A DNA stretch of 64,000 nucleotides, taken from contig QBZZ01000001.1 of assembly GCA_003282145.1 (NCBI GenBank), positions 1 through 64,000 of the forward strand, read 5' to 3'. A program made the position numbers and the translations under genes. This document shows, one piece after another, positions 51,149-61,110 of the stretch (positions are counted from its first letter, which is position 1; the number at the start of each line of letters is the position of its first letter). This DNA comes from SAR116 cluster bacterium AG-337-N21. GTDB taxonomy: Bacteria > Pseudomonadota > Alphaproteobacteria > Puniceispirillales > Marisalimonadaceae. Below the pieces are notes generated by a model, which searched no databases, had not been told where the DNA came from, and was given only the letters and a program-made list of their open reading frames with translations.

Positions 51149-52906
51149 TTAGTTGGTAAAGGCGAATACTTTTTTATCATCTTTAACTGACTTAACAAGT
51201 GCTCCCGGTCTTTCTTCAGTGGACGCTCCATTTTGATATGTAATTTTTCCTGATACTATAGTCGCCACATAACCCCGGGTATGTTGCATTAATCTTTTTC
51301 CACCTGCAGGTAGGTCTTGGGTCATAAAAGGATCAGATGATCCTACATTTTCCCAGTCAATTATATTTATATCAGCTTTCAAACCTATTTTTAAAACTCC
51401 TCTATCAGACAAACCTGCAGCTTCTGCTGTGTCGGATGTTAATCGTCTTATTGTCTCCTCCATAGAAAAAACTTTCTTTTTCACAGACCAATAAGATATA
51501 AGCCATGTAGGATATCCTGCATCTAAAATAAATCCAACGTGAGCTCCTCCGTCCCCCAAACCCATTATAGCATTTTTGTCCTCTAACATTTTTTGACAAA
51601 CACCAAATGTATGATCAGCATAATTGACTAGAGGTGCATAAATAAAATTATTACCTTCATTCTCAATAAGAATTTGATATGCCAATTCTGCTGCAGACAT
51701 ACCATTAACCTCAGCCAACGCTTCTATAGATTCTTCTGGTTTAGGATTATAATTTGGTGGAGAACCAAATCTGTACATTTGAGAATAGCCAATTCTATTA
51801 ATTAAAGGAAATGTACTTCCTTTAATAGGATCTTCAGATAAAATCTTCTTTTTAATAATTTCTTTCTTCATTTCGTTAACTCTTTGAAGAAGAGGTAAGT
51901 CCGCAATAGATTTATATGTATCTGTTCCTGAGAAAGGATTTTGACTTCCGTTTAAGCCTAATAACAACCCTATTGGTCGAGGAGTCACTACAGGTCTAAT
52001 TGGCAACCCTTCTTTTTGAGCCTGCCTTGCCATTGACATTAAATCTTCCCAAAAATGTGGTCTATCATGTCTCTGAGTACAACTAAACACAACTGGTCTT
52101 CCAGATTTCTTCACAATACGTTTAAGCACTTCAAATTCTGTTTCTGGGTCAGGTTCGTTCCAATCCGAAACTATCTCCATAAACCCTGATCCAGCGTCTG
52201 ATAAACCCATTGCTATCGCTGTCAATTCATCTTCATGTGCTCTCAGAGTTGGTGTAAATTCACCTTTTAAACTTTTGTGACTTATAGTTCTAGAGGTCGA
52301 GAAGCCAAATGCACCCGCTTCAACTGCTTCTTTAGCAAGCTTCCTCATTATCTCCATATCATTAGCGTTTGCAACCTCATGCTTGATAGCCCTCTCACCC
52401 ATAACATAAACTCTCAAAGCCGCATGTGGTAAAAGTGCACAAACGTCAATGTCTAATTTGTTCTTTTCTAATGCTTGAATATACTCTTCAAAGGTTTCCC
52501 ATTGCCAATCTAAACCCTCATGCATAACTGGAGCAGGAATATCTTCTACTCCTTCCATTAACTCAACTAGCTTGACCCTATCTTCTGGTTTACACGGAGC
52601 AAAGCCTACTCCACAATTACCCATAACTACTGTTGTTACTCCATGAATTGATGATGGTTTCAACTGGCTATCCCATATTGCTTGCCCGTCATAGTGCGTA
52701 TGAATATCTACAAATCCAGGGGTAACTATTAAATTAGTTGCATCTATTTGTTGATTAGCTTTTCCGTTAATGGTTCCTATTGCAGCTATTAGACCGTTTT
52801 TTATAGCTATATCAGCTGTTTCAGACTTTTTACCTGTTCCATCAACAATAGTCCCATTTTTAATAATTAGATCATAATCATTTATTTCTCTACTTAGACC
52901 ATCCAT
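51149..52906 (-). CDS. N-acyl-D-amino-acid deacylase family amidohydrolase
   Basis: 585 residues. The start of the metal fold reads YDLIIKNGTIVDGTGK with VDIHTHYDGQ (HxH, residues 69-71), and a C-terminal region GLGDGGAHVGFILDAGYPTW and KADINIIDW ends the barrel. This matches D-aminoacylase-like members of the amidohydrolase superfamily, which release free D-amino acids from N-acyl forms using zinc. The length is typical. The enzyme probably supplies a substrate to the neighbouring oxidative genes, though the acyl group and amino acid are not known. Confidence 0.88.
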   Translation of the reverse strand: MDGLSREINDYDLIIKNGTIVDGTGKKSETADIAIKNGLIAAIGTINGKANQQIDATNLIVTPGFVDIHTHYDGQAIWDSQLKPSSIHGVTTVVMGNCGVGFAPCKPEDRVKLVELMEGVEDIPAPVMHEGLDWQWETFEEYIQALEKNKLDIDVCALLPHAALRVYVMGERAIKHEVANANDMEIMRKLAKEAVEAGAFGFSTSRTISHKSLKGEFTPTLRAHEDELTAIAMGLSDAGSGFMEIVSDWNEPDPETEFEVLKRIVKKSGRPVVFSCTQRHDRPHFWEDLMSMARQAQKEGLPIRPVVTPRPIGLLLGLNGSQNPFSGTDTYKSIADLPLLQRVNEMKKEIIKKKILSEDPIKGSTFPLINRIGYSQMYRFGSPPNYNPKPEESIEALAEVNGMSAAELAYQILIENEGNNFIYAPLVNYADHTFGVCQKMLEDKNAIMGLGDGGAHVGFILDAGYPTWLISYWSVKKKVFSMEETIRRLTSDTAEAAGLSDRGVLKIGLKADINIIDWENVGSSDPFMTQDLPAGGKRLMQHTRGYVATIVSGKITYQNGASTEERPGALVKSVKDDKKVFAFTN

Positions 52907-52983
52907 TAAAAATACCTCCCATTTTTGACATTTTGTTCTTTATATTTTTTGATGTCAATAATTGATTTCATTGACATATCTAA

Positions 52984-54180
52984 CTAATTTATAATTTTAT
53001 TGTCTCTAAGTTTCTCTATTTGACTTTTTGTAAGACCGATTTCTTTTAATATATCATTGGTGTTTTCACCTATTGAGGGTGCAGAAGATTTTACTTTTCC
53101 AGGCGTTTTACTAAGTCTTGGAAAAGCTTGATGCATTAAAATATTTCCATAATTATTATTATAATGTTCTATTAAAATCTTTCTATCTAAGACATATGGA
53201 TGTTCAATTATTTCTGATATGTCTAGGACAGGTCCAACTGTAATTCCCTTTTCTGAAAATAATTTTAAAAGAGGGTCTCTATCAAATTTTTTGATGAAAT
53301 TGGAAATCACATCGTCTAAGTCATCCTGATTGCTCAATCTATCACTATTTGTAAGAAATTTGGGGTCATTAATTAACTCTTGAGCACCAATAGTAATTGC
53401 AAGTTTTTCCCACATCGATTGCATTGATGCTGATAGTGATACAAATTTATTATCCTTAGTTTTATAAATACCTCTGGGTGCAGCAACATTACTTCTATTT
53501 CCAATTCTAGGAGGTATTTTGCCTGATATTTTATAACTTGCTGCCCAAGGACCTAATATCGAAAAAAGAGGTTCAAAAAGGGAAAGATCAATAACCTGCC
53601 CTCCGATTTGATTTTTCTTTGATGCAATCACAGCCATCAAAATCGCACCAAAGCCAGTCAAACCCGCTACCATGTCTGCAAGAGCTAATGGAGGAAGTAA
53701 TGGCTTTTGATTCTCTTCTCCAGTCATGGAAGCAAAGCCACTCATTCCCTCAACCAAGGAACCAAAACCAGGAGCATCCTTAAATATTCCTGTTTGCCCC
53801 CAACCTGAAATTCTTAAAATAATAAGATTTTTATTCAGCTCTAATAATTTATCTGGTCCAACTCCCCATTTCTCGAGAGTGCCTGGAACAAAATTTTCTA
53901 TAAAAACATCTGCACTTTTTACTAATTCTTTTAAAAGTTTTAATCCTTCTTCTTCTTTAAGATTTAAAGCTATACTTCTTTTATTTCTTGAGTAAACTGC
54001 CCACCAGTGAGCAACGTCATTAACTTGCCAATTCCTGAGATCATCACCTTTTCCTGGTTTTTCAACTTTAATAACGTCGGCTCCAAAATCTGCAAACATA
54101 TGACTAACCATATTACCCGCGGCTAACCTAGATAAGTCTAAAATTCTAAAATTTTCTAATGGTAACAAAGTTCTTAACAC
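52984..54180 (-). CDS. Class III CoA-transferase (CaiB/BaiF family)
   Basis: 398 residues. The N-terminal LDLSRLAAGNMVSHMFADFG with DVIKVE, the SRNKRSIALNL segment and the nucleophilic aspartate in PPLALADMVAG (D169) are all typical. Class III enzymes move CoA between carboxylic acids by a covalent aspartyl-CoA route. The next gene is a 3-hydroxyacyl-CoA or gulonate dehydrogenase that reads in the same direction 9 nt away, so both probably treat one acid. The acid is not identified. Confidence 0.9.
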   Translation of the reverse strand: MLRTLLPLENFRILDLSRLAAGNMVSHMFADFGADVIKVEKPGKGDDLRNWQVNDVAHWWAVYSRNKRSIALNLKEEEGLKLLKELVKSADVFIENFVPGTLEKWGVGPDKLLELNKNLIILRISGWGQTGIFKDAPGFGSLVEGMSGFASMTGEENQKPLLPPLALADMVAGLTGFGAILMAVIASKKNQIGGQVIDLSLFEPLFSILGPWAASYKISGKIPPRIGNRSNVAAPRGIYKTKDNKFVSLSASMQSMWEKLAITIGAQELINDPKFLTNSDRLSNQDDLDDVISNFIKKFDRDPLLKLFSEKGITVGPVLDISEIIEHPYVLDRKILIEHYNNNYGNILMHQAFPRLSKTPGKVKSSAPSIGENTNDILKEIGLTKSQIEKLRDNKIIN

Positions 54181-54189
54181 CTCTAACAG

Positions 54190-55122
54190 TTATACTTCAC
54201 CGTTATCTATTTTAACTTTTCTTAATGTTTTGAGCAGTTGATTTCTTTTTTTGGCCCGATCTTCTAATTCTTCATGACCAAGTATTTTTCTTCTTTCTAA
54301 CTCAAGTTTTTTTCCTGCTTCTTGAGACCAATCAGGAATTTTTGTTTGATTTTTTGCCATTTCAACAAAAATGGGGCCATATCTTGAAATATAATCTTTT
54401 ATACCTCCAGGAGCATTCAAATCTATAGTTTCAAAAGGTCCCATAAATGCCCACCTTAAACCTAAACCATCTCTAATCGTAGCATCTATCTCATCTGAAC
54501 TAGCATATCCGTCAGAATAAAGTCTCATTGCTTCATTAAGTAGAGCTCCTTGAAGTCGATTTAAAATAAATCCGTCTATTTCTTTTTTTACGTTTACAAT
54601 AGACGCACCAGAAGCAGTAAAAATTTCTTTTGTCTTTTCAATTGTTCTATTTGAAGTATTTTCTCCGGGACAAATTTCAACACAAGGGATTAAGTGCGGT
54701 GGATTAGCTGGGTGTGTTATTATGCACCTATGTTGTCCTTTCAAATTTTGCGTAATGCTTGAGATTGGCATAGCTGAAGAAGATGAGCCAATAACAACTT
54801 CTTCAGGTGCTAAATTATCTAACTTTGCAAATAACTCTTGTTTAACAGATAATATCTCTGGGGCGCTTTCTTGGATGTATTCTACATTACTACATAAATC
54901 TTCTATAGTTACGTTTGCATTTATTCTATTTAAGCTTTCTTCAACATTTATAGTCTCATCAATAGTTTTTAACTCTTCTAAAAAAGATGTAACCCTTGAT
55001 ACATATGTATCAAAAACATCTGGGTGTGGATCGTAAACAAATACATTAAATCCGCTTTTGGAAAATATAGCTGCCCAACTAGCCCCTATCAGACCTCCAC
55101 CTATTACGCCAATATTTTTCAT
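54190..55122 (-). CDS. 3-Hydroxyacyl-CoA dehydrogenase-like / L-gulonate 3-dehydrogenase-like enzyme
   Basis: 310 residues. A Rossmann start (IGVIGGGLIGASWAAIFSKS) is followed by the HPANPPHLIPCVEICPG motif and the QGALLNEAMRLYSDGYAS segment. The order resembles lambda-crystallin/L-gulonate 3-dehydrogenase and bacterial carnitine 3-dehydrogenases more than classic FadB. It would oxidise a 3-hydroxy acid or its CoA ester with NAD. Its gene is 9 nt upstream of the CoA-transferase gene, so they likely form a pathway. Confidence 0.85.
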   Translation of the reverse strand: MKNIGVIGGGLIGASWAAIFSKSGFNVFVYDPHPDVFDTYVSRVTSFLEELKTIDETINVEESLNRINANVTIEDLCSNVEYIQESAPEILSVKQELFAKLDNLAPEEVVIGSSSSAMPISSITQNLKGQHRCIITHPANPPHLIPCVEICPGENTSNRTIEKTKEIFTASGASIVNVKKEIDGFILNRLQGALLNEAMRLYSDGYASSDEIDATIRDGLGLRWAFMGPFETIDLNAPGGIKDYISRYGPIFVEMAKNQTKIPDWSQEAGKKLELERRKILGHEELEDRAKKRNQLLKTLRKVKIDNGEV

Positions 55123-55259
55123 TATAAATTCCTTAAATTAAAATAGTAAAACCCGATTTATTTATAGTTTAAGTAAACAAACTATTTAAATTATTTTTAA
55201 ATTAATTTTTACAATCATGATATAATGTTCGTGAAAAAAATTCTCAGTGGGATAGATGA

Positions 55260-56192
55260 ATGGGTCAACTTATTAATGGGAAATGGGTTAAAGGATCAGT
55301 TTCTAATAATTCTAAAGATGGCGGTTTTAAAAGATTAAATAGTATTTTTAGAAATAATATAAGTAAAGACCATGATACTTATTTGGCAGAATCAAATAGG
55401 TATCATCTATATGTTAGTTATGCTTGCCCTTGGGCACATCGCACTCTTATTTTTTGGAAGTTAAAAAATTTAGAAGATCATATAAGTGTAGATTTTTCTC
55501 ATCCAGATATGCTTGAGATGGGGTGGTCATTTGCAAAAGACTTTCCAAAAACAACTGGCGATACTCTTTATAATAAAAAATATGCACATGAAATTTATCA
55601 AATTTCAGATGAAAAAGTATCCACTAAAGCTACAGTCCCAATATTATGGGACAAAAAAACCCGCTCAATTGTAAATAATGAATCATCTGAAATTATCAGA
55701 ATTTTGAACAGTGCATTTAACAATATTACCAAGAATTATAACGACTATTATCCTTATAATCTGAGAAAGGAAATAGACTATATTAATGAAATTATATACG
55801 AAAATGTGAATAATGGAGTTTATAAATCTGGCTTTTCAACAACACAAGCTTCATACGAAGATGCCGTTAATAAATTATTTTCTACATTAGAAATGATTGA
55901 AAAAATATTAAATAAACAAGATTTTTTGGTTGGGAACGTACTTACCGAGGCTGATATTAGGTTAGTGCCAACCTTAATAAGGTTTGATTGTGTATATTAT
56001 CTACATTTTAAATGTAATTTAAAAAAAATAAGTGATTACAAAAATATAAGTAGATATCTTAAAAATTTATATGAAAAAAAGGCAATAAATACAACAACTA
56101 ATTTTGAACATATTAAAAGACATTATTATTTTTCTCATGAGCATATAAATCCTTACAGAATAATTCCTATTGGACCTGAGTTATCATTGTAA
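55260..56192 (+). CDS. Glutathionyl-hydroquinone reductase-like glutathione S-transferase (YqjG/ECM4 type)
   Basis: 310 residues. The active-site cysteine is in YACPWAHRTLIF (C56) and the all-helical domain ends near HPNPYRIIP-like HINPYRIIPIG. This is the Xi-class GST pattern, which reduces glutathionyl-hydroquinones and has a longer N-terminal arm. The gene starts at an ATG after GTGGGAT and converges on the puuD-like gene. Confidence 0.9.
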   Translation: MGQLINGKWVKGSVSNNSKDGGFKRLNSIFRNNISKDHDTYLAESNRYHLYVSYACPWAHRTLIFWKLKNLEDHISVDFSHPDMLEMGWSFAKDFPKTTGDTLYNKKYAHEIYQISDEKVSTKATVPILWDKKTRSIVNNESSEIIRILNSAFNNITKNYNDYYPYNLRKEIDYINEIIYENVNNGVYKSGFSTTQASYEDAVNKLFSTLEMIEKILNKQDFLVGNVLTEADIRLVPTLIRFDCVYYLHFKCNLKKISDYKNISRYLKNLYEKKAINTTTNFEHIKRHYYFSHEHINPYRIIPIGPELSL

Positions 56193-56199
56193 AAGTGGT

Positions 56200-56967
56200 T
56201 TATTTTTTATTAATATAGTTTAAACATGCTTTTCCAAACTCCATAAACAAACTTTTATTTAGTTCATTTTTTTCAGGTTCATATTCAGCATGCCATTGAA
56301 CACCAACAGCAAATGAAGGGTGTTCTGGAATACTTATAGCCTCAATAACACCATCATCTGAATAAGCTTCAATTTTTAAATTTTGAGCTAAACTATCAAT
56401 CGCCTGACCATGAAGAGAGTTAACCATACAACTATCATTATTTATAAGCCTGGAAAAAAATCCATTTTTAGTAAAGTCAATCCTGTGTCTTAATGTGAAT
56501 ATTTCTTTTACAGTTACATCGTCCCCTCTTGGCATTCGATGATCGTTTTTGTCAGGTATCAAGTGTACTCGGTAATGAAGAGTTCCTCCATAAGCAACAT
56601 TCATCTCTTGTATGCCTCTACAGATACCGAATATAGGAACACCTAAATTTACACATTTAGGTATTAATTTTAAAATAATTTCGTCTCTTCCAACATCTAT
56701 TGGTTCATCTGGAGGAAATGGATCTCCGCCAAAATGATGTGGTTCTACGTTGGCTCTTCCACCAGTCAAAACAAGGCCATCTAATTTTTTTAGAAGTTGG
56801 TCTAAATCTTCATCTTTTATATAAGATGGTATTAAAATAGGGATACCATTCGCGAATTTTGCAACAGCGTTTACGTACCTCAAACCAGTTGAATGTGATA
56901 TCTGTCTTCCACCAAAGTTAGTTATTTCATTAGTCGAAATGCCTATGATTGGTTTGATTGAAGACAT
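56200..56967 (-). CDS. Gamma-glutamyl-GABA hydrolase-like class I glutamine amidotransferase (PuuD-like)
   Basis: 255 residues. The catalytic triad is C116 in FGICRGIQEMN, H226 and E228 in WHAEYE. GLVLTGGRANVEPHHF with GGDPFPPDEPID matches the PuuD subgroup, which cleaves gamma-glutamyl amides in polyamine breakdown. Here no other puu gene is near, so the substrate may differ. It is encoded close to the HAD hydrolase gene on the same strand. Confidence 0.87.
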   Translation of the reverse strand: MSSIKPIIGISTNEITNFGGRQISHSTGLRYVNAVAKFANGIPILIPSYIKDEDLDQLLKKLDGLVLTGGRANVEPHHFGGDPFPPDEPIDVGRDEIILKLIPKCVNLGVPIFGICRGIQEMNVAYGGTLHYRVHLIPDKNDHRMPRGDDVTVKEIFTLRHRIDFTKNGFFSRLINNDSCMVNSLHGQAIDSLAQNLKIEAYSDDGVIEAISIPEHPSFAVGVQWHAEYEPEKNELNKSLFMEFGKACLNYINKK

Positions 56968-57008
56968 ATTCTATAAGAAACTTTCTATTTACTTGTAAAA
57001 ATGTTGAT

Positions 57009-57734
57009 TTAACAACTTAACTTAAAAGCCAAATCATTGAAATCTTTGGATATGATATCCCAATTTCTATTACCTTTATAATCATTTACTTCGGCAATAT
57101 CAAATAACTTGTCTTTACCATATTCAAAAGGTCTATGAACATAAGCCGTTTTCATTCCTTGAAGGCTGGCGGCTTTAAGATCGTCATCATGGGCGGCAAC
57201 CATCAAACATTCTGAAGGTTTTAAATTAAGGGCTTTACAAGCTTTAATATATGCTTCTGGTTCAGGTTTATAATGGCCTAGAACCTCTGCGCCTAATATA
57301 ACATCCCAACTTAGATTAGAATATTTAGCCATATTAACCATCAGAGCTATATTTCCATTTGATTGTGTTGCTAATATAAATTTTTTCTTAAGTTTATTTA
57401 AACCTTGACTACTATCTGGCCAGCCTGGGAGCCTATGCCAAGCTGTTACAAGAAAATTTAAGTCTTCATTGGAAAGATTGTTTAAATTAAATCTTGGAGC
57501 TATTTTTTTTAAATTCTCTAAATGAAGAATATCTAATATTGTAAAACTTCTTTTTCCACTTCTTATTTGTTCCATAGCTGGCTGATATTCAGCTCGCCAG
57601 GCATCAGCAAAATCGTCTGCATTTAGCTCAATGTTATATTTTTTTGCTATCATTTGAACTTCAATTGCAATTCCTGTTCTCCAATCTACAACAGTTCCAA
57701 AAACGTCAAATAGAAGAGCTTTAACTTCTAACAT
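57009..57734 (-). CDS. HAD-family haloacid dehalogenase type II-like hydrolase
   Basis: 241 residues from the ATG at 57734, favoured by an AGGTGG site; an in-frame TTG 15 nt upstream is possible. Motif 1 is LLFDVFGTVVDWRTG, motif 2 is FILATQSNGNIAL and motif 3 is KPEPEAYIKACKAL with MVAAHDDDLKAA. This is the L-2-haloacid dehalogenase type, which releases halide from short halo-acids, though many family members act on phosphates. The substrate is unknown. Confidence 0.85.
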   Translation of the reverse strand: MLEVKALLFDVFGTVVDWRTGIAIEVQMIAKKYNIELNADDFADAWRAEYQPAMEQIRSGKRSFTILDILHLENLKKIAPRFNLNNLSNEDLNFLVTAWHRLPGWPDSSQGLNKLKKKFILATQSNGNIALMVNMAKYSNLSWDVILGAEVLGHYKPEPEAYIKACKALNLKPSECLMVAAHDDDLKAASLQGMKTAYVHRPFEYGKDKLFDIAEVNDYKGNRNWDIISKDFNDLAFKLSC

Positions 57735-57856
57735 TTTGCCACCTATCAATTAATATGTTAATTATTCTAAGTTATTATTAGTCATTTTTGAATTATTTGT
57801 CATAACAATATTTAAACATAAATCAGACTTCAGCACCAAAGTATTAAATAAATTTC

Positions 57857-58771
57857 ATGAAAAATAAAAATAAATCCTCAACTATTTTTACTCCAGGAGT
57901 ATTAGCAGTTTTTCTTATGATTTTTTCTGGATTTTTTGCTACCACAATGCATTGTCTTATTCGTTTTGCTACAGAAGATCATCATCCTTTTGAAGTAGCA
58001 TTCTTCCGAACTATCTTTGTACTAGTTATTTTTTTTCCATTTGTTGCAAAAAAAGGATTGGTTTCACTTAAGTCAAATAATGCCAAACTTCAAACCTATA
58101 GGGCTATAGTTGGAAGTATAGCTATGTTATGCATGTTTTATGGATTAAGCATAACAGAGTTATCCAAAGCTACAGCTTTAATGTTTACTGTTCCTATTTT
58201 CGCAACAATTTTAGCTATAATTTTTTTAAAAGAAATTGTTGGTATTAGAAGATGGATAGCTATGTTTGTTGGATTTTGTGGCGCAGTAATAGTTTTAAGA
58301 CCAGATATTCAACTTGGTTTTGGGCCATTATTAATACTACTTGCCTCTTTGATGTGGTCATCCTCAATGTTAATGGCAAAAGTTTTGACTAAAACAGATA
58401 GCACTTTAAGTATAACATTCTGGCAAGCAGCTGGACTAATACCTGCCACATTTTTACTTGCTATTCAAGTATGGGAATGGCCAACTTTATATCAGTTATT
58501 TTTGTTTTTAATGGTCGCTGTTGCAGGTACTTTAGTCCATTGGTTCCTCAATGAAGCATTAAAAAGAGCGGAAATTTCTGCATTACTGCCATTGGATTAT
58601 TTAAGACTAATCTGGGCAGTATCTTTTGGATTTATCTTTTTTGATGAACTACCACATCCAGGTCTTTGGTTAGGAGCTGCATTAATTTTAGGTGCATCAA
58701 CTTATATTGGAATAAGACAAGCAAAGAAAAAGAAAGAAGAATTAAATACTAACACTAATATCAATATTTAA
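57857..58771 (+). CDS. EamA-family (DMT) transporter
   Basis: 304 residues with ten membrane spans in two EamA repeats. Typical sequence includes FFRTIFVLVIFFPF, KATALMFTVPIFATILAIIF with LKEI and RRWIAMFVGFCGAVIVLRPD. The second repeat ends KRAEISALLPLDYLRLIWAV with SFGFIFFDELP. These carriers move amino acids, sugars or metabolites. Direction and substrate are unknown. It converges on the SDR gene. Confidence 0.88.
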   Translation: MKNKNKSSTIFTPGVLAVFLMIFSGFFATTMHCLIRFATEDHHPFEVAFFRTIFVLVIFFPFVAKKGLVSLKSNNAKLQTYRAIVGSIAMLCMFYGLSITELSKATALMFTVPIFATILAIIFLKEIVGIRRWIAMFVGFCGAVIVLRPDIQLGFGPLLILLASLMWSSSMLMAKVLTKTDSTLSITFWQAAGLIPATFLLAIQVWEWPTLYQLFLFLMVAVAGTLVHWFLNEALKRAEISALLPLDYLRLIWAVSFGFIFFDELPHPGLWLGAALILGASTYIGIRQAKKKKEELNTNTNINI

Positions 58772-58772
58772 T

Positions 58773-59507
58773 TTATCTTCCTCCAGACACAGGAACTATT
58801 GAGCCGGAAATATAACTTGATTTTTCACTCAATAACCATATTACAGTTTGAGCAACTTCTTCTGCACCGCCTACTCTTCCTAGAGGTACTGAAGGCATTA
58901 ATCTATCTACACGTGAGGCATCCCCAGCTTTTGCATGAATTTCTGTATCTATTAATCCTGGTGCAACTGCATTTACTCTAATTCCATACTTTCCTAGCTC
59001 TTTTGCCATACCGTATGTAAGAGAGTGAATAGCTCCTTTTGACATTGCGTAATGAATAAATTCTCCACCTCCACCAATATCTGCTGCTATTGAAGACATA
59101 TTTACGATTACTCCGTTTTTTTGGTTTATCATTGCTCGTGCAGATTCTTGAGCAACATAGAAAGCACCTGAAACATTAGTATCAATAAGTATCTTTAATT
59201 CTGCAGGATCCAGTTCCTGTATTGGTGAAATAGGCCCAGTTATTCCCGCATTATTGAACACACCATCGATTGTCTTAACTTTTGCAAGGAATTTATTAAA
59301 CATTTCTTTTACAGCATTACTGTCAGCCACATCACAGTGCAAAATCATTCCGTCACCGCCCGCTAACTTTACTTCATCTAAGCAAGATTGGGCTGCTTCC
59401 AAGTTTTTGTTGTAATTTATTCCAACAAACATTTTATTTTTTGCCGCTTCAACAGCTGTTGCTTTTCCAATACCTTGACTTGCGCCGGTGATAAGAATGT
59501 TTTTCAT
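58773..59507 (-). CDS. Short-chain dehydrogenase/reductase
   Basis: 244 residues. The NAD(P) loop is TGASQGIGKATAV, the NNAGITG motif follows, and the catalytic S-Y-K is in NMSSIAAD and YAMSKGAIHS. The end reads GSIVPVSGGR. This is a classical SDR of the glucose-1-dehydrogenase-like kind and could act on a hydroxy acid or sugar. It is 23 nt downstream of the hydroxyacid dehydrogenase gene, in the same operon. Confidence 0.9.
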   Translation of the reverse strand: MKNILITGASQGIGKATAVEAAKNKMFVGINYNKNLEAAQSCLDEVKLAGGDGMILHCDVADSNAVKEMFNKFLAKVKTIDGVFNNAGITGPISPIQELDPAELKILIDTNVSGAFYVAQESARAMINQKNGVIVNMSSIAADIGGGGEFIHYAMSKGAIHSLTYGMAKELGKYGIRVNAVAPGLIDTEIHAKAGDASRVDRLMPSVPLGRVGGAEEVAQTVIWLLSEKSSYISGSIVPVSGGR

Positions 59508-59530
59508 TATTTTCCTCTTAACTAAAGTAA

Positions 59531-60559
59531 TTATTTAATTAATATTTTTTTGAATTTTTCTCTATAAGTGTCCAATACTTCAGGATTAACTGGCCTTGCT
59601 GGATCCTTTCCATCAAATAAATCTAAAAGCTGCGTTGCAACGTATTCAGACATTTTATTACGACTATCTTTAGTAATACCCGCTGTATGCGGGCTTGCTA
59701 TTACATTTTCAAGTTCAAGAAGCTTATGTGTTGATGGAGGAGGTTCAAATTCCCATACATCAAGTCCCGCACCTGCTAAATGTCCTTCCTTAAGAATATC
59801 ATACAAATCATTTTCATTATGAATTGATCCCCTTGACGTCGTAACAAAATAACTACCCTTTTTCATTTTTTTGAATGAAACTTTATTAAGCATGTTACTT
59901 GTCTCTTTATTTAATGGTATGTGTACAGAAACCACATCACTTTCAGCTAACAAAATATCAAGTTCAACTTTGCTAGCATTTTTTTTATGAAAATTATCAT
60001 CAGACAGATATGGGTCATAAGCTAGAATGTTACAGTTAAATGCAATTTTACATATTTCAGCTACCCTACCACCAGTGTTACCAAGGCCAATTATTCCAAC
60101 CGTTTTATTTAAAAGATCTTTACCCATAAGACTGACCCTGGGTTCATTCCAACCTCTTCTAAGAGCATGGTCACATTCACCAATTCTCTTAAACAAACTT
60201 AAAATCATTCCAACAGCATGCTCAGCAACGCCTTCGGCATTTCCACCCGTTTGATTTACTACTAAAACACCTGCATCCGAACATGCATCTACATCAATAG
60301 TGTCATAGCCTGCACCAGAAGATGAAATAACAATTAAATTAGGTACCTTTATTAAAAACTCTTTATCAACTTGCAAATTTTTTGGTACTTCATCCCTAGC
60401 TGCTCCTACCTGATAAGCGTCAGCTTTTTTTAAAATTGATAAACATTTTTCTTCACTATCAAAACTATTAACCTTTAGAATATTTACTTTAGTCTGAGAG
60501 TATAACATATCTAGACCATTTTGTGCCGGTAAAGTATCAAGGTAAGCTATTGTTGGCAT
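59531..60559 (-). CDS. D-2-hydroxyacid dehydrogenase family protein
   Basis: 342 residues. The Rossmann loop reads VGIIGLGNTGGRVAEI. The catalytic Arg/Glu/His are placed in VTTSRGSIHNE, LDVWEFEPPP and ASPHTAGIT. It resembles glyoxylate/hydroxypyruvate and phosphoglycerate dehydrogenases and would interconvert a 2-oxo acid and its D-2-hydroxy acid with NAD(P). It is the first gene of the operon with the SDR, next to the divergent RidA gene. Confidence 0.9.
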   Translation of the reverse strand: MPTIAYLDTLPAQNGLDMLYSQTKVNILKVNSFDSEEKCLSILKKADAYQVGAARDEVPKNLQVDKEFLIKVPNLIVISSSGAGYDTIDVDACSDAGVLVVNQTGGNAEGVAEHAVGMILSLFKRIGECDHALRRGWNEPRVSLMGKDLLNKTVGIIGLGNTGGRVAEICKIAFNCNILAYDPYLSDDNFHKKNASKVELDILLAESDVVSVHIPLNKETSNMLNKVSFKKMKKGSYFVTTSRGSIHNENDLYDILKEGHLAGAGLDVWEFEPPPSTHKLLELENVIASPHTAGITKDSRNKMSEYVATQLLDLFDGKDPARPVNPEVLDTYREKFKKILIK

Positions 60560-60715
60560 TCTATCCTCTATTTAAAAAAATTATACTTTAATGATATGCC
60601 TTTTCATAATTGTTGCAAATTAAATGAAACTATTTTTTTAAACTATATTTTAAAAAAAACTTATCTAGAATGATCATATAAAAATAATTTGTAATAAATA
60701 TTTATGAGGAACATT

Positions 60716-61096
60716 ATGATAAAGAGAGTCCTAATACCGGATATTCTCCAACCTGTAAGTCATTATTGCCATGCTGTTGAAGCTAATGGTATCATCTGGG
60801 TTTCAGGATTAGTTGGCATGAACTTTGACGGAACAATTCCAGAAAGTACTAAAGATCAGTTTGATATAGCTATGAGAGACTTAAACACTTGCATAGAAGC
60901 TGCTGGAGGTTCATCGAAAGACGTTGTAAAAGTAAGAGTTTTTTTAACTAACATAGATGACAGAGCTATTATAAATCCAAAAAGAATTGAATATTTTGGC
61001 GATCATAAGCCTGCATCTACTTTACTTGAAATTTCAGCTTTAGTAGATCCGCGGATGAAAGTTGAAATAGAGGCTGAAGCAGTAATAACAAAATAA
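60716..61096 (+). CDS. RidA-family protein
   Basis: 126 residues from the ATG at 60716, chosen because a GAGGA site lies 5 nt before it. The trimeric YjgF/RidA fold is clear: ANGIIWVSGLVGMNFDGTIP, TCIEAAGGSSKDVVKVRVFL and HKPASTLLEISALVDPRMKV with EIEAEA. The conserved active-site Arg is in DPRMKV. RidA removes toxic 2-aminoacrylate-like enamines. It is in an operon with the amidase, so it may tidy up imines from amine breakdown. Confidence 0.9.
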   Translation: MIKRVLIPDILQPVSHYCHAVEANGIIWVSGLVGMNFDGTIPESTKDQFDIAMRDLNTCIEAAGGSSKDVVKVRVFLTNIDDRAIINPKRIEYFGDHKPASTLLEISALVDPRMKVEIEAEAVITK

Positions 61097-61110
61097 ATAA
61101 AGGATTATAA